A stretch of 64,000 bases of DNA from Denitrobacterium detoxificans (GTDB lineage Bacteria > Actinomycetota > Coriobacteriia > Coriobacteriales > Eggerthellaceae), in contig NZ_SUUH01000001.1 in the NCBI RefSeq assembly GCF_015062615.1, positions 158,356 through 222,355 on the forward strand, in the 5' to 3' direction. Positions 28,164 to 36,709 of this stretch are shown here, piece after piece. Made by a program: the position numbers and the translations under genes. The notes under the pieces were generated by a model. That model was not told the origin of the DNA, searched no databases, and saw only the letters and a program-made list of their open reading frames with translations. The number at the start of each line of letters is the position of its first letter. Within the stretch, counting starts at the first letter, position 1.

Positions 28164-28556
28164 CTATGCGGAATGAGTGAGCATCCAATAGGCCACGGCA
28201 ATCACAACCAAGAGAACGCCGACGACGATGATGATGGCACGCATGCGCGCAAAGGGAGTCTCGGCATGCAGGTCGTCTTCGGACGTGATATATGCCTCGC
28301 GTTCGCGAATGGCCTTGTTCCTCAAATGGCGGGCATATGCCCTACGGTCTTCTTCCGAGGCGTTCTGAAGCATTTCCGTGAGTTCATCGCTTTCCCCGGA
28401 TTCGCTAGCCGCACGAGAATCGTGCGTCGCTGCCGGCGCCTGGGAAACTGCGGTGGCTTCGGAACGGCCCGCGGGCACAGCACCCGCCTGAACGACCACG
28501 TCGTCCGCTTCGTCACTGCTAACCGTTATGAGGCTGAACGCTTTATCTTCCGACAT
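28164..28556 (-). CDS. Small tail-anchored membrane protein, function unknown
   Basis: This 130-aa protein has a Ser/Ala/Glu-rich N-terminal region and a charged helix (SEEDRRAYARHLRNKAIRERE). One C-terminal membrane segment follows at about 104-125 (IIIVVGVLLVVIAVAYW). The ATG at 28556 has a GAAGGTGG site. It is probably co-transcribed with the 450-aa membrane protein downstream. I recognise no family. Confidence 0.65.
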   Translation of the reverse strand: MSEDKAFSLITVSSDEADDVVVQAGAVPAGRSEATAVSQAPAATHDSRAASESGESDELTEMLQNASEEDRRAYARHLRNKAIREREAYITSEDDLHAETPFARMRAIIIVVGVLLVVIAVAYWMLTHSA

Positions 28557-28635
28557 GGTTTCCACCTTCTTTCCCATCAGCCAATTAATTATAAAGTATG
28601 CCGCCAAGCAGCCCTAACCGTCCAGATAATATCCA

Positions 28636-28664
28636 TTGGAGCTTATCATCTGTTCGGATACAAT
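28636..28664 (+). promoter_or_regulatory. Promoter for sufC-sufB
   Basis: TTGGAG (28636-28641) and TACAAT (28659-28664) are spaced 17 bases apart, about 40 bases upstream of the sufC ATG. Confidence 0.65.
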
Positions 28665-28704
28665 ACCGAATCGAAACGCATTAGCATAGACGAGAGGACG
28701 TTAG

Positions 28705-29487
28705 ATGCTAGAACTCAAGAACGTGGTATTTGAGGTACCCGTATCCGAGGGGTCGAGGGAGACCAAGCGTATCATCGACGACCTTAGCCTTCGTATCGAT
28801 GACGACAAGTTCGTCGTCATCACCGGTCCTAACGGCGGAGGCAAGAGCACGCTGGCAAAGCTCATCATGGGCATCGAACAACCCACGAGCGGCCAAATCC
28901 TGTTCAACGGAGAAGACATCACGCACGCGAGCATTAGCGATCGCGCCAAGCTGGGAATCGGCTACGGCTTCCAGCAACCGCCCCGCTTCAAGGGCATGAA
29001 GGTGAAGAAGCTGCTGGAAATCGCCGCTGGCGAGCGCCTGCCCATGTTCGCATGCAACGAGTACCTGGCGAAGGTCGGCCTGTGCAGCGCCGACTGGCTC
29101 ACGCGCGAGGTGGACAAGAACCTTTCGGGCGGCGAGGTGAAGCGCATCGAAATCGCCACGCTGCTGGCGCGCAACCCGAAGCTCGCCATCTATGACGAAC
29201 CCGAAGCGGGCATCGACCTGTGGAGCTTCGATCGCCTTACCGGCACGTTCCGCGACATCCACGAAGCGCGCGAAGGCCACACCATCATGATCATCAGCCA
29301 CCAGGAGCGCATCATTCAGCTGGCCGATGAAGTCGTGTTGCTAAAGAAGGGCAGGATCGACAAGCGCGGAACGCTCGAAGAGGTCATGCCCCATCTGAAC
29401 CTGGCGCATCGCACCAACCCCAACGAAGCCTGCACGTTCACCACGCCCACCAACATCAACACGGGCGACATCAACACCAACTGCTAG
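28705..29487 (+). CDS. sufC: Fe-S assembly ATPase SufC-like
   Basis: This 260-aa ABC-type ATPase of iron-sulfur cluster assembly has Walker A GPNGGGKST, the SufC-typical YGFQQPPRFKGM segment, signature NLSGGEVKR, Walker B LAIYDEPEAGIDLWSF and the H-loop IISHQ. It is followed after 12 bases by a single SufB-like partner. The C-terminal 20 residues (rich in Thr/Asn, ending in Cys) extend past the normal domain. With no sufD, sufS or sufU in sight, the pair resembles the minimal SUF-like (SmsCB) arrangement described in anaerobes and archaea. Confidence 0.9.
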   Translation: MLELKNVVFEVPVSEGSRETKRIIDDLSLRIDDDKFVVITGPNGGGKSTLAKLIMGIEQPTSGQILFNGEDITHASISDRAKLGIGYGFQQPPRFKGMKVKKLLEIAAGERLPMFACNEYLAKVGLCSADWLTREVDKNLSGGEVKRIEIATLLARNPKLAIYDEPEAGIDLWSFDRLTGTFRDIHEAREGHTIMIISHQERIIQLADEVVLLKKGRIDKRGTLEEVMPHLNLAHRTNPNEACTFTTPTNINTGDINTNC

Positions 29488-29499
29488 GAGGCACCAACC

Positions 29500-30429
29500 A
29501 TGGCAGTAGACCTTTCCCCCATCGACGAAAACCTGCTCGCGACCATTTCCGGTCTGCACGGCATGCCCAACGGAGCTTTCAACATTAGGCGCAACGGCGA
29601 ACTCGTAGAGCGCCACAGCAGCGCGTTCATCGAAATCGCCACCAAGGAAGGCGTTCCCGGCATCGACATCAAGATCAAGCCCGGCACGCGCGGCGAAACC
29701 GTATACATCCCCGTCATCGTTACGCAGGCTGGCGTAAAGGACGTCGTATACAACACGTTCTACGTAGGCGAAGGCAGCGACGTCACCATTATTGCGGGCT
29801 GCGGCATCCACAACGCCGCTCACGAGCAGAGCCAGCACGACGGCATCCACGAGTTCTTTATCGGCAAGGGCGCACGCGTAAAGTACACGGAAGCGCACTA
29901 TGGCGAAGGCCCCGCGAATGGCACGCGCATCCTGAACCCCGTCACGAAGGTCCACATGGCGGAAAACTCGTTCTGCGAAATGGACCTCTCGCAGCTCGAA
30001 GGCGTTACGAGCACCAAGCGCGAAACGGAAGCCGACCTGGCCGAAGGCGCGAAGATGATCATCACCGAAAAGCTCATGACGCACGACGAGCAGTTCGCGG
30101 AGAGCAACATGCTCTTCCAACTGAATGGCGACGACAGCAGCGTGCAGGTAGTCAGCCGCAGCGTGGCGAAGGACGAATCCCGCCAGGTGTTTAGCCCGCT
30201 CGTCGTGGGCAATGCCGCCTGCCGCGGCCACGTGCAGTGCGACTCCATCCTCATTGGCAATGGCAAAGTGAAATCCGTTCCCGCCATCGAGGCAAATTGC
30301 GAAGACGCCATCCTCATGCACGAAACGGCCATCGGCAAAATCGCCGGCGACCAGATCATCAAACTGCAGACGCTGGGCCTTACCGAAGAGGAAGCAGAGC
30401 AGGAAATTCTCGACGACTTCCTGAGCTAA
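29500..30429 (+). CDS. sufB: SufB/SufD-like scaffold protein (short form)
   Basis: This 309-aa protein corresponds to the beta-helical core of SufB/SufD, which assembles Fe-S clusters with SufC. It lacks the ~150-residue N-terminal part of classical SufB. Characteristic segments are GCGIHNAAHEQSQHDGIHEF, CRGHVQCDSILIG and the C-terminal IGKIAGDQIIKLQTLGLTEEEA. Single SufB-like proteins next to SufC form the two-gene minimal system. Which residues hold the cluster cannot be fixed from sequence alone. Confidence 0.88.
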   Translation: MAVDLSPIDENLLATISGLHGMPNGAFNIRRNGELVERHSSAFIEIATKEGVPGIDIKIKPGTRGETVYIPVIVTQAGVKDVVYNTFYVGEGSDVTIIAGCGIHNAAHEQSQHDGIHEFFIGKGARVKYTEAHYGEGPANGTRILNPVTKVHMAENSFCEMDLSQLEGVTSTKRETEADLAEGAKMIITEKLMTHDEQFAESNMLFQLNGDDSSVQVVSRSVAKDESRQVFSPLVVGNAACRGHVQCDSILIGNGKVKSVPAIEANCEDAILMHETAIGKIAGDQIIKLQTLGLTEEEAEQEILDDFLS

Positions 30430-30459
30430 TCGCCACAGGAATAGCACACGCTACATGGG

Positions 30460-30487
30460 AGGGGCGCCCGATGATTCGGGCGCCCCT
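30460..30487 (+). terminator. Strong hairpin after sufB
   Basis: AGGGGCGCCCGA pairs with TCGGGCGCCCCT around a TGAT loop (12 bp). There is no T-tract on the plus side. It sits between sufB and the 3' end of the convergent tRNA-Glu and may stop transcripts from both sides. Confidence 0.7.
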
Positions 30488-30498
30488 CGTGCATTCTA

Positions 30499-30574
30499 TG
30501 GTGTCCCCTGCAGAATTCGAATCTACGTTTCCGACCTGAGAAGCCGGTGTCCTTGGCCGCTAGACGAAGGGGGC
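30499..30574 (-). tRNA. tRNA-Glu(CUC) with an acceptor-stem mismatch
   Basis: The 76-nt tRNA has D-arm GTCTAGCGGCCAAGGAC, anticodon stem CCGGC/GTCGG, loop TTCTCAG (anticodon CTC), T-arm GTAGA/TCTGC and encoded CCA. Acceptor strands GCCCCCT and AGGGGAC leave a C2-A71 mismatch that the other tRNA-Glu in the window lacks. The gene is 69 bases downstream of hemL on the same strand. Glutamyl-tRNA is the substrate of HemA, encoded at the head of the same heme operon. Confidence 0.93.
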
Positions 30575-30643
30575 AAGTAATCGCTGGGTTACCAGCGCGA
30601 ATTATCCTACCATGCGCAGATGGTAAGGCTCAGCGAACAATGG

Positions 30644-31933
30644 CTAGCGCGCAATATCGCCAAGAACATCTACAACAGCTGTGGTAAATGCATCGATTTC
30701 CTCTTCCGTATGCGCTACGCTCAGGAACAGCGCCTCGAACTGACTCGGCGCAATCAGGTACCCCCTATCCAGCATGCCGCGGAAGTAGCGCGCAAACATT
30801 TGCGTATCGCACGCGGCTGCATCGTCCCAATTGCGCACAGGGCCGTCGGTGAAGAACAACGTGCACAGAGAGCCAACGCGATTCACGCAAGCACGCGTGG
30901 AAGTACGCTCGATGGCTTCGTTCAAGCCCGACTCCAGACGAGCGCCCAGCTCTTCTAGACGCTCGTACACGCCCGGCTTCTGAAGCTCGCGCAGCTGCGC
31001 AAGGCCCGCCTGCATCGCCACGGGATTGCCCGAAAGCGTTCCTGCCTGGTACACGGGACCCTCGGGAGCAAGCGCAGACATGACGTCGGCACGACCCGCA
31101 AAGCAACCCACGGGGAAGCCACCACCGATGATCTTGCCAAACGTGCACAGATCGGGAAGCACGCCATAGCGTTCCTGGGCACCGCCTAAGGCAGCACGAA
31201 AGCCGCTGATGACCTCGTCGAAGATGAGCAGCGCGCCATACCGCGTGCACAGCTCGCGCAAACCGGCAAGGAAGCCCTCGGCAGGAGCGACAACGCCCAT
31301 GTTGCCAGCAATCGGCTCGACGATAACGCAGGCGATGGAATCAGGCTGCGCCTGGAACGCCTTCTCAACAGCCTCGAGGTCGTTGTAAGGCAGCACGATG
31401 GTATCGGCTACGGCGCCATCGGTTACGCCTGGCGTACCGGGGATGCCAAACGTAGCAACGCCACTGCCAGCCGAAACCAAGAGAGCGTCAGAATGGCCAT
31501 GATAGTTGCCCTCGAATTTGATGAACTTGGGACGGCCCGTAAACCCACGCGCCAGGCGAATGGCGCTCATGGTCGCTTCGGTGCCACTGGAAACCATGCG
31601 CGCCTTCTCGGCAGAGGGAACGATACGGCATATCTCCTGGGCCATTTCGATTTCCGCCTCACACGGGGCACCGTAGCTCACGCCCTTGTCGAGCTGCGCA
31701 CGCACGGCTGCATCAACGGCGGCAGGGCGATGCCCAAGAATCATGGGCCCCCAGCTGCAGATGAAGTCCACAAACTCGTTGCCATCGACATCCCAGACAT
31801 GGCTCCCCTGCGCATGGTCGTAAAAGACCGGGCTGCAGTCGACATTGGCGAATGCACGCACCGGAGAGTTGACGCCACCTGGAATGGAAGCGCAAGCCTT
31901 CTGGAAATCTTGTTCGGAAACGCTGTGTTTCAT
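30644..31933 (-). CDS. hemL: Glutamate-1-semialdehyde 2,1-aminomutase
   Basis: This 429-aa PLP enzyme converts glutamate-1-semialdehyde to 5-aminolevulinate, the second C5-pathway step. Visible are GVNSPVRAF near the start, SSGTEATMSAIRLARG, the KFEGNYHGHSDALLV stretch, IFDEVISGFR and the PLP lysine in FGKIIGGGFPVG. It is the last protein gene of the heme operon, 27 bases after the ahbA/B fusion. The tRNA-Glu gene follows. Confidence 0.96.
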   Translation of the reverse strand: MKHSVSEQDFQKACASIPGGVNSPVRAFANVDCSPVFYDHAQGSHVWDVDGNEFVDFICSWGPMILGHRPAAVDAAVRAQLDKGVSYGAPCEAEIEMAQEICRIVPSAEKARMVSSGTEATMSAIRLARGFTGRPKFIKFEGNYHGHSDALLVSAGSGVATFGIPGTPGVTDGAVADTIVLPYNDLEAVEKAFQAQPDSIACVIVEPIAGNMGVVAPAEGFLAGLRELCTRYGALLIFDEVISGFRAALGGAQERYGVLPDLCTFGKIIGGGFPVGCFAGRADVMSALAPEGPVYQAGTLSGNPVAMQAGLAQLRELQKPGVYERLEELGARLESGLNEAIERTSTRACVNRVGSLCTLFFTDGPVRNWDDAAACDTQMFARYFRGMLDRGYLIAPSQFEALFLSVAHTEEEIDAFTTAVVDVLGDIAR

Positions 31934-31960
31934 CTTCTTGCTCCTTGAACGCGCAGATGA

Positions 31961-33004
31961 CTACGCGAAATACGTCATCGAAACCTTCTTGAACTCATGC
32001 GTAGTGGTAAGCGCGAAATGAGCCCCGCACGGCACCTGAGCCTCCTCGAGCGCGCGAGACAGCTCAGCAATGTTCTCGCTCATTTCCTCTTCGCTTTGCG
32101 CATGCGTCATAGCATACATATTCGCAGGCCACGTTTCCATGCGAGGACGCGCATAGCAATGACTCACAAACGACTTCGCCGCGAAGAGCGCACCCGCCTC
32201 CTCAACATGCTCATCGGGAATGTCCCACACGGTCATGCTGTTGAAGGCATACCCAATGCGCTGGTGACGCACCATAGCGCCGAATCGGCGAATAACGCCA
32301 AGTGCCTTGAAGTCGCGAACGCGCGCGACGACGTCCTCGACCGAGATATCATCGTTCGTCTGGGCCGCAATCAAGCGAGCGCCCTCGTCGAAAGGATGCA
32401 AGACCAGGTTACCCTGCGCATCGCGCGCAACGTCTCCCTGCGCCCAGTGCACGAGGGCGACGTCAAACGCGCTCTCCGCGCTGAAGGGTTCGATGCCCTC
32501 TACGGAGCGCACCGAGGAAGCACGCTTCGCGCGCGCACGATGTCCCGAGCCAAAATCGACGCGAATCTTGAACATGCGCGATGCGGGCATATCGAGCAAA
32601 TCATCGCAACCCGTCTTCTGCCTGATTTCGGAAAGAATGCGCTCCTTTTCCCCAACCGAGCGCGTGATAAGCGTGAACCACAGGTTGTACCTGTTCGCGC
32701 GGCCGTAGTTGTGCGTAACGCTAGGATAGGCGCTCACGATGCCGGCAGCGGCAATGAGTTCCTCTTCCCCACCAGGCACCGCAAGGGCGCACAACGTAGA
32801 TGAATACCCCAGCTTGCGAGAATCGAACGAAGCACCGATGCGCCTGATGCTTCCCTCCGCATACAGTTCGCGAACGGCCGCAAGCACGTCGGCCTCGCTC
32901 GTATCCAACTGCGACGCAAGCTCGGCGTAGGGATCGCAGCAAATGGGAAAGCCAGACTGGATGATGTCGAGCAGACGATTCTTCAGTTCTTCGCTAGCGG
33001 ACAT
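31961..33004 (-). CDS. ahbAB: Siroheme decarboxylase, AhbA-AhbB fusion
   Basis: This 347-aa protein is made of two Lrp/AsnC-like halves. Residues 1-~155 (helix-turn-helix-like N-terminus, RRIGASFDSRKLGYSSTLCALAVP, VTHNYGRANRYNLWFT) match the AhbA type. Residues ~175-347 (VIRRFGAMVRHQRIGYAFNSM, SHCYARPRMETWPANMYAM) match the AhbB type. In Desulfovibrio and Methanosarcina these are separate subunits that remove two carboxyl groups from siroheme to give 12,18-didecarboxysiroheme. The fusion keeps both. GAAGGAGAC supports the ATG at 33004, which overlaps the end of ahbD by 11 bases. Confidence 0.88.
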   Translation of the reverse strand: MSASEELKNRLLDIIQSGFPICCDPYAELASQLDTSEADVLAAVRELYAEGSIRRIGASFDSRKLGYSSTLCALAVPGGEEELIAAAGIVSAYPSVTHNYGRANRYNLWFTLITRSVGEKERILSEIRQKTGCDDLLDMPASRMFKIRVDFGSGHRARAKRASSVRSVEGIEPFSAESAFDVALVHWAQGDVARDAQGNLVLHPFDEGARLIAAQTNDDISVEDVVARVRDFKALGVIRRFGAMVRHQRIGYAFNSMTVWDIPDEHVEEAGALFAAKSFVSHCYARPRMETWPANMYAMTHAQSEEEMSENIAELSRALEEAQVPCGAHFALTTTHEFKKVSMTYFA

Positions 33005-34412
33005 CGCCGTCTCCTTCGCAAGCGGCATCAGCATCGGGACACAATGCGCCCAGGGCAAACGCCGGCATCTTGAGCGTTCCGTCATCTTGGCCTTCCTTAC
33101 GCAGGGAACGAGGAACGTAGCTGCAATACGGCTCTTCCTCCATGTAGTCACCCGTTGCGGAAAGGGCGCGGGCGCGACATCCGCCGCACACGCCACGGTA
33201 TTCGCATGCACCGCACTTCCCCTTCAGCTTGCTGAAATCACGCAGGTCGTTGAAGACAGGGGAATTCGTCCAAATCTCGCTGAACGGCTTCTCCTTCACG
33301 TTACCCAATTGCATATCGAAGTACCCGCACGGCTGCACATCGCCGACATGGCTGATGAACACGAAGGAAATGCCACCCAGGCAGCCACGCGTCATAGCGT
33401 TCAGGCCGTATTCCTCCGCCGTGGAGGTGTCGCCTTCCTCGCGCATGCGCTGATGCGAAATGCGATAGTACTGCGGCGCGTCCGTGGGCTTGAAGTGCAA
33501 GGGAGAGGTCTTCTGCTTGTAATACGCCCAGGTAAGCACTTCCTCGTACTCCTCCGGCGTAAGCTCCACCTCGCGCAGGCTCTCGCCACGGCCCGTGGGC
33601 ACGAGCAGGAACGGGTGGAACGCTACCGCGTCCAACCCACGCACCATGTCGTGCATTTCCTCGAGGCATTCGGCGTTCTTCTTCGTAACGGTGGTGTTCA
33701 CCTGCACGCCAATGCCGTGCTCCTGGGCAAGCTTGATGCCGCGCACGGCATCGTCGAAACTGCCCTGCTGCCCACGGAACGCATCATGGCGCTCGGCATC
33801 GGGAAAGTCGAGCGAGATGCTAATGCGGCTAATGTGATGCTCCGCCATCTTCTGCGCAATTTCCGGCGTAATGGTCGTGCCGTTCGTGCCGATGACGGGC
33901 ATGCAGCCCGCCTCGCGCGCGTAGTCCACGATCTCCCAGATGTCGGGCCTCATGAACGGCTCACCACCGGTAAGGATGAGAATGGGGTTCGTTATGCTGG
34001 CGATATTGTCGATGACCGCCTTGCACTCCTCAAGCGACAGCTCGCCTGGATAGTAGCCAAACTCCGCCGCGGCCCTGCAATGTTCGCACGAAAGATTGCA
34101 ACTGCGGGTAATCTCCCACGCGATGATGCGCGGAGCCTGAATACCCGTACGCTCCTTGTACCGTTTCGCAGCTTCCCCGCCACCAGGCCGATAGCCGCGA
34201 CCCGCAACGCTCGCGGGATGAGATGCGCCCTTGGGCTTGCCCCCAAGCTTCTTCGTCCATTCGGGACGCTTGCCCACTTTGGGAACCCACGAAGGATGCC
34301 CGCCCTGGGGCTTGGCCTTCCCCGTGAGCTTGCCCGCAGCTGCAGCCTCGTCGCGCGCGGCGGCAGCCATGCGCTGCAGAGGCGTTAGTTCCATCTGTTG
34401 TTCGTTCGTCAT
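32994..34412 (-). CDS. ahbD: Radical SAM heme b synthase AhbD
   Basis: The radical SAM motif of this 472-aa protein is in TRSCNLSCEHCRAAAEFG, followed by LILTGGEPFMRPD. A cysteine-rich SPASM-type region lies near the C-terminus (CGACEYRGVCGGCRARAL). AhbD converts Fe-coproporphyrin III to heme b by oxidative decarboxylation of two propionates, the last step of the siroheme-dependent pathway. The IAWEITRSCNLSCEHC context is typical of AhbD rather than AhbC. The first ~95 residues, Lys/Gly/Pro-rich, are an extension. The ATG follows a GGGGAT site 8 bases after hemB. Confidence 0.88.
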   Translation of the reverse strand: MTNEQQMELTPLQRMAAAARDEAAAAGKLTGKAKPQGGHPSWVPKVGKRPEWTKKLGGKPKGASHPASVAGRGYRPGGGEAAKRYKERTGIQAPRIIAWEITRSCNLSCEHCRAAAEFGYYPGELSLEECKAVIDNIASITNPILILTGGEPFMRPDIWEIVDYAREAGCMPVIGTNGTTITPEIAQKMAEHHISRISISLDFPDAERHDAFRGQQGSFDDAVRGIKLAQEHGIGVQVNTTVTKKNAECLEEMHDMVRGLDAVAFHPFLLVPTGRGESLREVELTPEEYEEVLTWAYYKQKTSPLHFKPTDAPQYYRISHQRMREEGDTSTAEEYGLNAMTRGCLGGISFVFISHVGDVQPCGYFDMQLGNVKEKPFSEIWTNSPVFNDLRDFSKLKGKCGACEYRGVCGGCRARALSATGDYMEEEPYCSYVPRSLRKEGQDDGTLKMPAFALGALCPDADAACEGDGDVR

Positions 34413-34420
34413 TGAATCCC

Positions 34421-35407
34421 CTACTCGGAAAGCCAACGCGCAGCTTCTTTGGCGTGATAGGTAATGATCATGTCGGCGCCGGCGCGCTTCATGCTCAACA
34501 GCAGTTCGAGCACCACGCGCTTCTCGTCGATCCATCCCTGCGCGGCAGCCGCCTTCACCATCGAATACTCGCCGCTCACGTTATAGGCAACCGTGGGAAA
34601 GCCCGTTTCGCTCTTCACGCGACGCAGGACATCCAAATACGAAAGCGCGGGCTTCACCATGACCATATCGGCACCCTCGGCGATGTCGTAAAACGCCTCG
34701 CGCACGCCCTCCTGCGCATTGGCGGGATCCATCTGGTACGCACGCCTATCGCCAAACGACGGAGAGCTGTCCGCCGCATCGCGGAAGGGCCCGTAGAACG
34801 CACTGGCGTACTTCGTCGAATAGCTGAGAATGGGAATGCGCTCGAAGCCGGCTTCGTCGAGAGCAGCACGAATGGCACCCACACGACCATCCATCATGTC
34901 GGACGGCGCAATCATATGCGCACCAGCACGAGCCATGCTCACCGCCTCGTTGGAAAGCAATTCGAGCGTGGCATCGTTGTTCACGTAGCCATCCTCATCG
35001 AGCTTGCCGCAATGCCCGTGGCTCGTGTACTCGCACATGCAAACATCGCAGATGATGTACATGGAAGGAGCCTCGGCGCGAATGATGCGACACGCCTCCT
35101 GCACCACGCCATGCTCATCCCAGGCCGACGAGCCAACCTCGTCCTTGCTTGCCGGAATGCCAAAGAGAAGCACGTAATGAACGCCCAGATCAAGCAACTC
35201 GTTCACTTCAGCCATGAGCATATCCAGGGAAACCTGGTATACGCCAGGCATAGAGGGAATCTCGTCCCTGCAGCCCGTTCCAGGCTTCACGAACAGCGGA
35301 TAGATGAAGTCGTCCGCGGAAAGGCCCGTCTCGCGAATCATGGTGCGGGCCAGCTCGCCGTCACGCATGCGACGCGGACGATACGTGGGAAACGATCCAT
35401 ACTGCAT
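34421..35407 (-). CDS. hemB: Porphobilinogen synthase (5-aminolevulinate dehydratase)
   Basis: This 328-aa enzyme condenses two 5-aminolevulinates to porphobilinogen. The cysteine-rich metal site CDVCMCEYTSHGHCG indicates the zinc type. The active-site lysines lie in SYSTKYASAFYGPFR and VMVKPALSYLD, and YNVSGEYSMVKAAA is diagnostic. An in-frame ATG three codons upstream (35416) is closer to the AAGGAAG site and cannot be ruled out. It lies between ahbC and ahbD in the heme operon. Confidence 0.96.
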   Translation of the reverse strand: MQYGSFPTYRPRRMRDGELARTMIRETGLSADDFIYPLFVKPGTGCRDEIPSMPGVYQVSLDMLMAEVNELLDLGVHYVLLFGIPASKDEVGSSAWDEHGVVQEACRIIRAEAPSMYIICDVCMCEYTSHGHCGKLDEDGYVNNDATLELLSNEAVSMARAGAHMIAPSDMMDGRVGAIRAALDEAGFERIPILSYSTKYASAFYGPFRDAADSSPSFGDRRAYQMDPANAQEGVREAFYDIAEGADMVMVKPALSYLDVLRRVKSETGFPTVAYNVSGEYSMVKAAAAQGWIDEKRVVLELLLSMKRAGADMIITYHAKEAARWLSE

Positions 35408-35464
35408 GTCTACCATCTTCCTTCAAGGACGGCGCAGCGACGCGCCGTCCATTCAACGTAATTG

Positions 35465-36709
35465 CTAGTCTTCGTATGCGGGCGCTTCGACGATGCGCTT
35501 CTCGGGGTCGTCGGGATGCTTGGCGATCTCCTCATCGGTGAGGTAGCACGCCGGATCGGCAGCCCACAGGTCGCCCGTGGCGGCCTCGGCACGCACGCGG
35601 AAGTTGCCGCCGCAGACGTCGAGCCAACGGCAGTCAGCGCAACGGCCCTTCACGAAGGGACGCTTGTCCTTCAGGCGGAACATGAGCTCGCTGCGCTCGT
35701 CGGTACGGCTCACGTCGCTCCAGATCTCGCTGAAGGGACGATCCTTCACGTTGCCAAAGCTGTAGTGACGCCAGAACTGGTCGGCGTACACTTCGCCATC
35801 CCAGCTAATGCAGCCAATGCCATTGCCCGAGCTGTTGCCCTGGTTCCACTGAAGCAGCTGCATGACCTTTTCGGCACGCTCGGGGTTTTCCTTCAGGAGC
35901 TCCATGTATACGAACGGAGCGTCGGCATGGTTGTCTACGGTGAGAATCTCGGGAGTACCACCCTCGTCGAACCACTGCTTCGTGCGGTCCATGATGAGGC
36001 GCACGGCCTGACGCGTTTCCTCGTGGTTCAGGTCCTCGTCGATCATTTCGCTACCGCGGCCCGAATACACCAGGTGATAGAAGCAGGCACGGTTGATGCC
36101 CTCGCGCTGCATAAGGTCGAAGATATCGTTGATCTCGCGCCAGTTGTGCTTGTTGATGGTAAAGCGCAGGCCAACCTTGATGCCCTCGGCCTGGGCGTTC
36201 TTCAGGCCCTGCAGGGCGCGGTCAAACGAACCTTGCACGCCGCGGAACTTGTCGTGGGTCTCGGGGTCGCCATCGAAGGAAACGCCCACGTAGGAAAGGC
36301 CAACCTCAGCGAACTGCTTAGCCAGCTCGGGCGTGATAAGCGTGCCATTGGTGGAAATGACCACGCGCATGCCCTTGCTCTTGGCATAGTGCATGAGCTC
36401 GAGCAAGTCGGGACGCATCGTGGGCTCGCCACCGCTGAACAGCAGAACGGGCGCGCCGAAGGCAGCCAGGTCGTCAATCATGACCTTGGCCTCTTCGGTG
36501 GAAAGCTGGTCGTAACGATGGCCGTCGGACTGGGCGTAGCAATGCTCGCACTTCAAATTGCACGTACGGGTGCAGTTCCACACCACGACGGGCTTCTTGT
36601 CCTTCGAGAACTGCAGCAAGCCGCTCGGGAGCTCCTTCGACTGACGCTTGTAACGCAGAACGTCGCTGGGCTCAACGGAACCGCAGTAGAGTTTGGAAAT
36701 GCCGATCAC
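35465..36709 (-). CDS. ahbC: Radical SAM 12,18-didecarboxysiroheme deacetylase AhbC
   Basis: The AhbC-type N-terminus IGISKLYCGSVEPSDVLRY leads this 414-aa protein into the radical SAM motif TRTCNLKCEHCYAQ and LLFSGGEPTMRPD. C-terminal cysteines (GRCADCRWLDVCGGNFRVRA) would bind an auxiliary cluster. AhbC removes the two acetate side chains of didecarboxysiroheme to give Fe-coproporphyrin III. The start is a GTG whose G is shared with the TAG stop of the upstream cobA/hemD gene, implying translational coupling. Confidence 0.9.
   Translation of the reverse strand: MIGISKLYCGSVEPSDVLRYKRQSKELPSGLLQFSKDKKPVVVWNCTRTCNLKCEHCYAQSDGHRYDQLSTEEAKVMIDDLAAFGAPVLLFSGGEPTMRPDLLELMHYAKSKGMRVVISTNGTLITPELAKQFAEVGLSYVGVSFDGDPETHDKFRGVQGSFDRALQGLKNAQAEGIKVGLRFTINKHNWREINDIFDLMQREGINRACFYHLVYSGRGSEMIDEDLNHEETRQAVRLIMDRTKQWFDEGGTPEILTVDNHADAPFVYMELLKENPERAEKVMQLLQWNQGNSSGNGIGCISWDGEVYADQFWRHYSFGNVKDRPFSEIWSDVSRTDERSELMFRLKDKRPFVKGRCADCRWLDVCGGNFRVRAEAATGDLWAADPACYLTDEEIAKHPDDPEKRIVEAPAYED

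Noticed and set aside
32994..34412. Assignment of this radical SAM protein as AhbC
   Set aside because: The IAWEITRSCNLSCEHCRA context is AhbD-like, whereas the 35465-36709 protein begins with the IGISKLYCG signature of AhbC.
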